DNA from: Apostichopus japonicus
Lineage: Eukaryota; Echinodermata; Holothuroidea; Aspidochirotida; Stichopodidae
Assembly: GCF_037975245.1 (NCBI RefSeq)
Contig: NC_092581.1
Location: 19,740,303 to 19,804,302 of the forward strand
Length of the DNA stretch: 64,000 nt
Direction of reading: 5' to 3'
A program made the position numbers and the translations under genes. Shown here one piece after another: positions 60,801 to 64,000 of the stretch (positions are counted from its first letter, which is position 1; each line of letters starts with the position of its first letter). The notes beneath the pieces are model-generated. The model was not told the origin of the DNA and made no database searches. It worked only from the letters and a program-made list of their open reading frames with translations.

Positions 60801-61665
60801 AAACACGATATTTTACCTTTGGCCTTCTGCTTTGTGCTAACTTCTGGAGAGACGGATGGTCTAAGTTGAAGACGCTTAGTAATTCTTGAGCACATTGCTT
60901 CCCTAAGGTCATTATCACTGTCAAAAGACGAAGCGCTGTTTTCGTACTCCTCCAATCCTTCGGAACGTTTAGAAAACTCATCACGATTCCAAAATGGACC
61001 CTGACTAAACGACGTACGATGTGTAGTGAGATCACTCCATATTTGCTCTGACTCTCGGCAAAGCGGATCAGGACTGTGGTAAGGATTCTCAAGGTGCAGA
61101 TGATCTGAAAGAAAAACAAAACAAAACATTTTACTAAATTCCCAGAACAATAAAGTTTGTGAATACCACAGAAAGTTAACTTTCTTTTCACATATTGCCA
61201 GAAAAAAAAAACAATCCAAAGTTTCTGGGCAACAAAATTTTTAGAGTTGAATTTAATCATGAATTAATTTGGCAGGTTTATGTTAAATTCAACCGTGAAA
61301 TTTTTTTCAGGTACTGTCTATTATCAAATGTTGCTCTTCATCATAAGAAATGAGGGAAAAGTAGGTAAAAATTCCAAATTTTAATATTGCATGTCCAGCC
61401 CTTGATTAAATTGACCAGCTGGTAGCCCGGCTGCATTTTGAAGAATGCATTTGGATCTTCGACACGGTTTGGAATATTTTGGCATTTGTACAACGTTCTA
61501 TGCCTATACGTGATTTCACACTCACCACAAGGTTAGGCCTGTTTTCGTCATTGAGAATGTCGAGAAGCTCTTCACACCGAGGAGAGACTTCCAGATATTG
61601 CATAATGACATCAACACCACTTTCTGGGGCTGTATCGTTGCAGCTGATTAAAAAGTTCTTCAAGA
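39741..61665 (-). CDS. URB1: URB1 / Npa1 nucleolar pre-ribosomal-associated protein 1, 29 exons, N-terminus missing
   Basis: A large alpha-solenoid (HEAT/ARM-like) nucleolar protein for early 60S pre-ribosome assembly. Yeast Npa1/Urb1 sits in the earliest pre-60S with Dbp6, Npa2, Nop8 and Rsa3. Human URB1 is about 2270 aa; 2102 codons plus stop are visible here. Coding exons (- strand order): 61526-61665, 60817-61104, 59746-59842, 58894-59081, 58173-58285, 57528-57729, 56398-56538, 55341-55511, 54768-54858, 54099-54373, 53564-53656, 52801-53050, 52312-52488, 51497-51693, 50738-50944, 49451-50197, 48982-49177, 48554-48746, 47932-48100, 46926-47199, 46301-46475, 45840-46008, 45271-45355, 44797-44957, 43804-44022, 42618-42761, 41859-42127, 40197-40996, 39741-39820. 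All borders are AG/GT and all phases chain. Recognised by close co-linearity with remembered human URB1, e.g. HSMFLPSMMGDEEE, ARKSLGKALWTQP, YDPSFLLPLFSSLL, TDASLGLNGGRVANLTLL. About 40-50 N-terminal residues and the start codon are not found in the window. Confidence 0.95.
40197..40996 (-). CDS. URB1: URB1 exon 28 in window (800 nt)
   Basis: Phase 2 to 1, acceptor TTCATTCACAG, donor GTGAGT. A helical C-terminal region including FISEVVMHNLVQIYYRTTHD and LNEILLYLTKFTKVP. Confidence 0.92.
41090..41245. repeat. AT-rich microsatellite with an 80-bp duplication
   Basis: The block ATATATAGGAATAA(C/T)GGAAAAACTGTTAAACAT occurs twice inside (AT)n/(TATA)n runs, in the intron between URB1 exons 27 and 28. 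Degenerate CTTACACAGATGCCTCACAT repeats follow to about 41700. Confidence 0.85.
41859..42127 (-). CDS. URB1: URB1 exon 27 in window
   Basis: Phase 0 to 2, donor GTATGT. Encodes VLAILERAVSIPPAALSLVT and HSLMTWTLTT, equivalent to the NVAQVARSAYEIIRDYSLLTWILHIL stretch. Confidence 0.9.
42618..42761 (-). CDS. URB1: URB1 exon 26 in window
   Basis: Phase 0 to 0, 48 codons. Encodes HEMERGWMLDLLEDGMRDYP, equivalent to QKWVFGVLRQGIRDKQCY. Its acceptor and first 32 coding bases are duplicated 129 bp upstream. Confidence 0.9.
42730..42920 (-). repeat. Duplicated 5' end of URB1 exon 26 with its acceptor
   Basis: On the + strand AAGTCCAACATCCAACCTCT through the acceptor and about 30 nt of intron occurs at 42730 and again at 42859 (period 129, nearly identical). 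The outer copy has the TAG acceptor and 32 coding bases but runs on into intron without a donor. Confidence 0.93.
43285..43765. repeat. 115-bp tandem repeat, about four copies
   Basis: CACAAATCGACATGCACCAT recurs at 43308 (variant), 43424, 43539 and 43654, so the period is 115-116. It lies between URB1 exons 25 and 26 and ends 40 nt before the donor of exon 25. Confidence 0.92.
43804..44022 (-). CDS. URB1: URB1 exon 25 in window
   Basis: Phase 0 to 0, 73 codons. Encodes ISYLLTCLKNTVTEPNARLP and LVPAFNGLFFSASEK. Confidence 0.92.
44491..44860 (-). repeat. 100-bp tandem copies of the 3' end of URB1 exon 24, with donor
   Basis: AAACCTAC...GACCTCTGAACCT begins at 44491, 44589, 44689 and 44789 (+ strand), a period of 98-100 bp. 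The last is the true exon end. Each extra copy holds about 70 bases of exon and a donor (GTAGGT in two, altered to ATTAGGT in the outermost), plus about 30 bases of intron. Confidence 0.94.
44797..44957 (-). CDS. URB1: URB1 exon 24 in window
   Basis: Phase 1 to 0, donor GTAGGT. Encodes ALSSQYQSMREAGYHVLAQF and HLEGARFRGRRE, equivalent to ALSSYDPQMRAIAYHVLAAYYSHLEGARFQEQ. The last third and donor recur three times in the next intron (44491-44788). Confidence 0.93.
45271..45355 (-). CDS. URB1: URB1 exon 23 in window
   Basis: Phase 0 to 1. Encodes NDLYDPSFLLPLFSSLLGQ, equivalent to DGLYDPCFLLQLFSEL. Confidence 0.92.
45840..46008 (-). CDS. URB1: URB1 exon 22 in window
   Basis: Phase 2 to 0. Encodes PFLWGQPAVTQHAARKSLGK and ALWTQPTMKEVLGLLDHSKM, equivalent to LLWGPAAVEHHKTCRSLGRSLWQQPSVGDILRLLD. 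Confidence 0.94.
46301..46475 (-). CDS. URB1: URB1 exon 21 in window
   Basis: Phase 1 to 2. Encodes VVWLGAYSATRSSSDRMLLE and LYEKNGISLNDYR, equivalent to LLGAYGATLSVLDQKILLLLRAYEQNKLSLINFR. Confidence 0.92.
46926..47199 (-). CDS. URB1: URB1 exon 20 in window
   Basis: Phase 0 to 1. Encodes HYQSPVFQTLLKRLICQVYQ and HSMFLPSMMGDEEEETDD, equivalent to YQDHTFLKTLLTAVQLLY and HSLFLPTLLTSDGEEN. Confidence 0.93.
47932..48100 (-). CDS. URB1: URB1 exon 19 in window
   Basis: Phase 2 to 0. Encodes SRLGLLTTLNTELSSRGDGD and ILDAILVSCG...LHYNTILSLLQ. Confidence 0.88.
48554..48746 (-). CDS. URB1: URB1 exon 18 in window
   Basis: Phase 1 to 2. Encodes VLQDLVWSRLMKLYQEGEGE and DDLLAVMVKVVSTQKLES. Confidence 0.88.
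48982..49177 (-). CDS. URB1: URB1 exon 17 in window
   Basis: Phase 0 to 1. Encodes LITHSLAHRIHFARFCSSDE and VVYSYLSITAG. The donor is a weak GTTTGA; no better one keeps the phase of exon 18. Confidence 0.82.
49451..50197 (-). CDS. URB1: URB1 exon 16 in window (largest internal but one)
   Basis: Phase 0 to 0, 249 codons, acceptor GTATTTTCAG, donor GTAACT. Ends SMELLERCLATEESK, equivalent to GVGLLDYCLARR. Confidence 0.93.
50508..50663 (-). other. Exon-like open segment in a URB1 intron, out of phase
   Basis: 156 nt between a good acceptor (GAAAGTTTCAG) and donor (ACAG|GTATTG), open only in phase 1. It encodes VGVDGLFIVVQHQEIAKSLS and a Gly/Ser-rich end. Both neighbouring URB1 exons join in phase 0, so it cannot be a simple cassette exon. 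It could be chance, a decayed exon or part of a nested transcript. Confidence 0.3.
50738..50944 (-). CDS. URB1: URB1 exon 15 in window
   Basis: Phase 0 to 0, 69 codons. Ends LPTQKILPVIKQIMLYMQ, equivalent to LPLKQLQPAVKQVLLYLK. Confidence 0.9.
51497..51693 (-). CDS. URB1: URB1 exon 14 in window
   Basis: Phase 1 to 0, donor GTGAGA. Encodes GFERYVTSVTFMIMNQQRDP and ILIKDCHQSAIEKA. The phases fix both borders. Confidence 0.84.
52031..52400 (-). repeat. 134-bp tandem copies of the 3' end of URB1 exon 13, with donor
   Basis: GTCTAATAGTTACCTGTTTC begins at 52031, 52165 and 52299, an exact period of 134 bp. The highest-coordinate copy is the true exon end. The other two carry about 94 bases of exon and an intact GTAACT donor, with a 40-base spacer that includes a CTGTGCAG acceptor-like site. 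Confidence 0.95.
52312..52488 (-). CDS. URB1: URB1 exon 13 in window
   Basis: Phase 1 to 1. Encodes SALLPAALEEFFNLLIKSKG, equivalent to FSAVVPAALEARNKLLLGTG. The 3' part and donor are repeated twice in the following intron (52031-52300). Confidence 0.9.
52801..53050 (-). CDS. URB1: URB1 exon 12 in window
   Basis: Phase 0 to 1. Encodes GVIDLLRKSLIKIVRNPHPF, equivalent to TVIQFLERILLTLVANPYSY. Confidence 0.9.
53564..53656 (-). CDS. URB1: URB1 exon 11 in window
   Basis: Phase 0 to 0. I use the acceptor CTTACCAG, giving SKRSGSIFSQVLTLLLSSKL. A second AG 30 nt inside (CTCACAG) is also in frame and would drop ten residues. The longer form fits the human GGERSVFYLLMKMF region better. Confidence 0.82.
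54099..54373 (-). CDS. URB1: URB1 exon 10 in window
   Basis: Phase 1 to 0. Ends VPPKKILWFKE, equivalent to LPASKFLWLK. Donor GTTTGT is non-canonical at +3 to +5. Confidence 0.88.
54768..54858 (-). CDS. URB1: URB1 exon 9 in window
   Basis: Phase 0 to 1. Encodes IMPDAEFFIGMYEKYQTHLR and a charged tail, equivalent to KILPDLNTVVWVWQSL. Confidence 0.85.
55341..55511 (-). CDS. URB1: URB1 exon 8 in window
   Basis: Phase 0 to 0, 57 codons. Encodes LLKICKIFLKRTLKTIKFCE. Its acceptor (GTATTTTTCAG|GGGTTGTGT) is copied three times further upstream in the intron (55503-56280). Confidence 0.9.
55503..56330 (-). repeat. About 160-bp minisatellite carrying copies of the URB1 exon 8 acceptor
   Basis: ACACAACCCCTGA (reverse of acceptor CAG plus the first exon bases) occurs at 55503, 55668, 55828 and 56052. 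Each lies in a unit with CAAACACCCACC and GGTGTTGTTATGATTAG. Only the first is followed by the exon. The other three have polypyrimidine tract and AG. Confidence 0.93.
56398..56538 (-). CDS. URB1: URB1 exon 7 in window
   Basis: Phase 0 to 0, 47 codons. Encodes IYNCFPDISPALMEKKRNTT and VAVTTLPFVYTREE. Confidence 0.9.
57528..57729 (-). CDS. URB1: URB1 exon 6 in window
   Basis: Phase 2 to 0. Encodes VANLTLLRFV, then SIFKVCPDVLTPYL and PDWLNNIILFEK, all co-linear with human URB1. Confidence 0.92.
58173..58285 (-). CDS. URB1: URB1 exon 5 in window
   Basis: Phase 0 to 2. Encodes LVCCSHKYGICYTDASLGLN, equivalent to the LCCSLKHGINFYDASLGTFG signature of URB1. Confidence 0.92.
58894..59081 (-). CDS. 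URB1: URB1 exon 4 in window
   Basis: Phase 1 to 0. Encodes LDRVPTIQLLLRTLQDRVIK, equivalent to EDRISTINILLSTLKTKVVH. Confidence 0.9.
59746..59842 (-). CDS. URB1: URB1 exon 3 in window
   Basis: Phase 0 to 1. Encodes RTHFVQFAMSIFMTGNSDII, equivalent to RQAYIQFALSFLIAGDDSTI. Acceptor CCTTTAG is weak but the coding match is clear. Confidence 0.88.
60817..61104 (-). CDS. URB1: URB1 exon 2 in window
   Basis: Phase 0 to 0, 96 codons, donor GTAAAA. Contains LRLLTVIMTLGKQCAQELLS and FNLDHPSLQKLAQSRR, matching the ACLSLMTAMVTQGPEAARDV / FDLNKKTLYTLVTKR part of human URB1. Confidence 0.9.
61526..61665 (-). CDS. URB1: URB1 exon 1 in window (Npa1 N-terminal domain start)
   Basis: Acceptor CCTTTTTCCAG, donor GTGAGT, phase 1 to 0. 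Encodes MQYLEVSPRCEELLDILNDE, equivalent to the GYIKISVECVEIFQLL region of human URB1. The exon upstream must end in phase 1. Confidence 0.88.
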
Positions 61666-62301
61666 CTGGAAAAAGGCATTAAATTTTAATTAAGGAAACA
61701 AAAGATTATTTGGTTTTGTCTAATAAGAAAAGAAAAATTGTAATGAAAACAGAATATACAAAGCAACAACTGAAAGTTAAAAGAAAAATAGGTATTAGAA
61801 ATAAGACAACTATTTAAAGAACTCCCAAGCCTCAAACTGAAACGTTTCCTCACAGAAGACATTCACTTCACAAAAAAAAAAAACTTAAGGAACTTATTGG
61901 AGGAATATACATAATTTGATAGGAGGATATTAAGAATTTAGAATATGTGCAGAATATCAAAGAGCTCTTATAATTATACAGCCACACAAATTTGTGCATG
62001 AACCTATAGGCATTGTACGACTCCTGTCCCACATGTCCCACCCCCAGCTTTTTAATTTTTTTTATAAATTTGCAAAACAGCCAGTGAGGGATTCAACAGT
62101 AGACTTTCTTTGTATTTGTGGAAATCTTGAAATTTACATATGAGTGTAGCAGATATTGCATGGTACCTAAGACTATAGACTAGGCCTGTTCTTTCTTAAT
62201 TTTGAAGTAAGTTAGATCTTTGTGATGCAACAATAACACGTCATGCAATATTTTGCATTACTTAATGACATATGAGAAAGGTAAAATATGTTAGTAAGGC
62301 T

Positions 62302-62460
62302 TTAAGGACCGAGGCTAATTTATTTATGGAGAAAGCTATTTACCCTATCATTGGGGTAAATAAGGATGGCACTCTTGCTTATTCAACCAACTGTAGGTTA
62401 ACTAAGCAATGCACAAGTGCTTATTTACCCGACCATCAGTCACATAAGCTCAGTCCTTAA
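62302..62460. repeat. Short inverted-repeat element with TTAA ends (tentative)
   Basis: TTAAGGACCGAG at the left and CTCAGTCCTTAA at the right are near-perfect inverses, and both ends are TTAA, the piggyBac target. The arms are short and there is only one copy here, so a chance match is possible. Confidence 0.35.
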
Positions 62461-62582
62461 TTAAGAGATATTTGGATGCCTATTTAACTGATTGTTGAGT
62501 ACCATATTGGCTATTACATCAGTGCTCAAGTTTGCAAGCTTTCTGATAACAGGAAAGGCTCAGTACTGACAGTAGTATTACT

Positions 62583-63560
62583 ATTCATCATCATCATCAT
62601 CAACTTCGATGCTGTTGGCCAAAGGCCATTTCATCGCTCCACAGAAAATTAAACTCCACAAATTAAACTCCAGAAGTTACTGTTGAAAACCAAACACTAA
62701 AGGTTTATCCTTCCAGAATGAATCAAGCCTCAGTTTAAAACAGTTCAAAGAGGGAGAATTAACAACATGTTCTGGCAAAGAATTCCAATAACTAATAGAT
62801 CTCTGCGTAAAATTCTTTTGACGAAGCGAAGTGTTCACTCTAGGTTTAACTAACTTGTAGGAGTGACCCCTCGTAACTGATCCATGTGATCTTATAAACA
62901 GGTCATGGGTAGAAATTATCAATCCATTCAGATACTTATATACAAACACCATATCACCTCTCAAACGTCTATGTGACAAGGAAACAAGGTTCAGTTCTTG
63001 GAGTCTCTGTTCATAGGGCAGACTACATAATCCTGGCACTAATTTAGTTGCTCTGCATTGCACAGATTCTATAGCCTCTGTTTCCCGACGATAAATAGGT
63101 GACCAAGCTGGCTGACCATACTCCAAAACTGGTCTCACTAAGGCCTTATAAAGAAGCAACACGGTGTCTCTATCTAAATACCTAAAGGTTCGTCTGATTA
63201 TTCCTAGAATGCTGTTGGCTTTGGAAACAATTGACGCAACTTGCTCCCTAAAATTAAGGCCATTGTCAACAACCACACAAAGGTCCCGCTCTGAATTCAC
63301 GACTTCTAAACTTTGGCTACCTCCATCATACTTTGGCATAGTGTAATGATATTCCAGATAAGAACAACCAACTCGAAGAACATGACATTTATCCAGGTGA
63401 AAGTGAAGTTGCCAAGTCACCGACCAGTTGTACATATTATCAATGTTATTTTGCAGAACATCACAGTCCCTTAACGAGTGCACAGCTTTATATAGTTTGG
63501 TATCATCCGCAAAAATTTTCACACTACACCCAGCAACGCTAGATGGCAGATCATTAATAT
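62583..63560 (-). pseudogene. 5'-truncated LINE (CR1/L2/Jockey-like) reverse transcriptase fragment
   Basis: An open stretch, coding end at 62677, begins inside the reverse transcriptase with INDLPSSVAGCSVKIFADDT. FADD is the catalytic motif. It continues through the thumb (RPVLEYGQPAWSP) to the usual C-terminal FKLRLDSFWKD. The 3' end is a short (GAT)n run, as in CR1/L2-type elements. The palm before FADD, the endonuclease and any ORF1 are missing. The surviving part has no stops, so the insertion is young. Confidence 0.9.
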
Positions 63561-64000
63561 ACTATTACATGGACACTTCGAAGTTCGGACACCTAAGCCT
63601 TAAAACACCCCAAAATTATATCTTCTGGTATAAATCACCTGAAAATATACTTGATATGGTGGGAGAAGTGTGTTATATTACGATACACGGCCAAACTTTC
63701 TTTCCTGCAAACTGTTTTCACGTTGTATTCCAAGAAGATTCTTTGTGATTGTGGAACTGGTATTTCTTGGGTGTTACTAAAACGAATGACAATTGCGTTA
63801 CACATAACGAATGACAATATGTTGTACACACTAAAAAAGTGCGTTGACTAAAACGAATGACAGCACAGACATTTGCTTCAACCGGATATCACAGTTCAGA
63901 CTTCGTGGGTATCTAGATCTAGTAAAGTACGGACAAGATAAAAACGCACCTTATAGTAAGCGAAATTGTAAGTCTGATTTTAAAAAGTAAATTTAACGTC

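Larger units (their letters stand above)
61666..64000. other. Upstream of URB1 exon 1 in window
   Basis: Apart from the LINE fragment and a tentative TTAA element I see no exon ending in phase 1 that could supply the URB1 N-terminus. The promoter and first exon are either right of the window or too short to recognise. Confidence 0.45.

Noticed and set aside
62272-62460. 62-residue ORF upstream of the LINE fragment
   Set aside because: No homology and wrong strand for URB1; it overlaps a possible inverted-repeat element.

Overview
The window is invertebrate animal DNA: A+T-rich, with long repeat-filled introns, GT-AG splice junctions and no operon structure. A tRNA-derived SINE, hAT-type MITEs and a LINE fragment fit an invertebrate deuterostome. 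An echinoderm is my best guess, from general impression only; no species can be read from the sequence.

Layout. (1) About 1-21226, + strand: the last ten recognisable coding exons of a SASH1/SLY-family adaptor (SH3-like domain, then SAM1, then a C-terminal SAM2). The 5' exons lie left of the window. (2) 24295-34240, - strand: a complete 12-TM SLC16-like (monocarboxylate-transporter-type) MFS gene with two tandemly duplicated alternative first coding exons, giving 471 or 473 aa. It is convergent with the SASH1 gene. (3) 39741-61665, - strand: 29 coding exons of URB1 (nucleolar pre-ribosomal-associated protein 1), with about 2102 codons and a stop present. Only the extreme N-terminus is missing. 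Every exon phase in the three models chains without a break.

The transporter gene and its upstream flank (about 23.6-38 kb) are loaded with mobile DNA. There are three copies of a 290-310 bp hAT MITE, an 807 bp hAT remnant with a transposase C-terminal fragment, and two copies of another MITE, one of which carries the hAT remnant nested inside it. A third MITE family (CAGGGTTATAGC ends, perfect 8-bp TSD) and a 762 bp foldback element are also present. A 5'-truncated LINE reverse transcriptase lies at 62583-63560, upstream of the first URB1 exon seen.

The most unusual signal is repeated local tandem duplication across exon-intron boundaries. One SASH1 exon and four URB1 exons have extra copies of half an exon plus its splice site in the adjoining intron (periods 157, 100, 134, about 160 and 129 bp). 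These make decoy donors or acceptors, and most would shift the frame if used. I see no bacterial-type system, CRISPR array or rRNA, and no intact tRNA gene. The three genes look like ordinary conserved animal genes; I infer no functional link between them.
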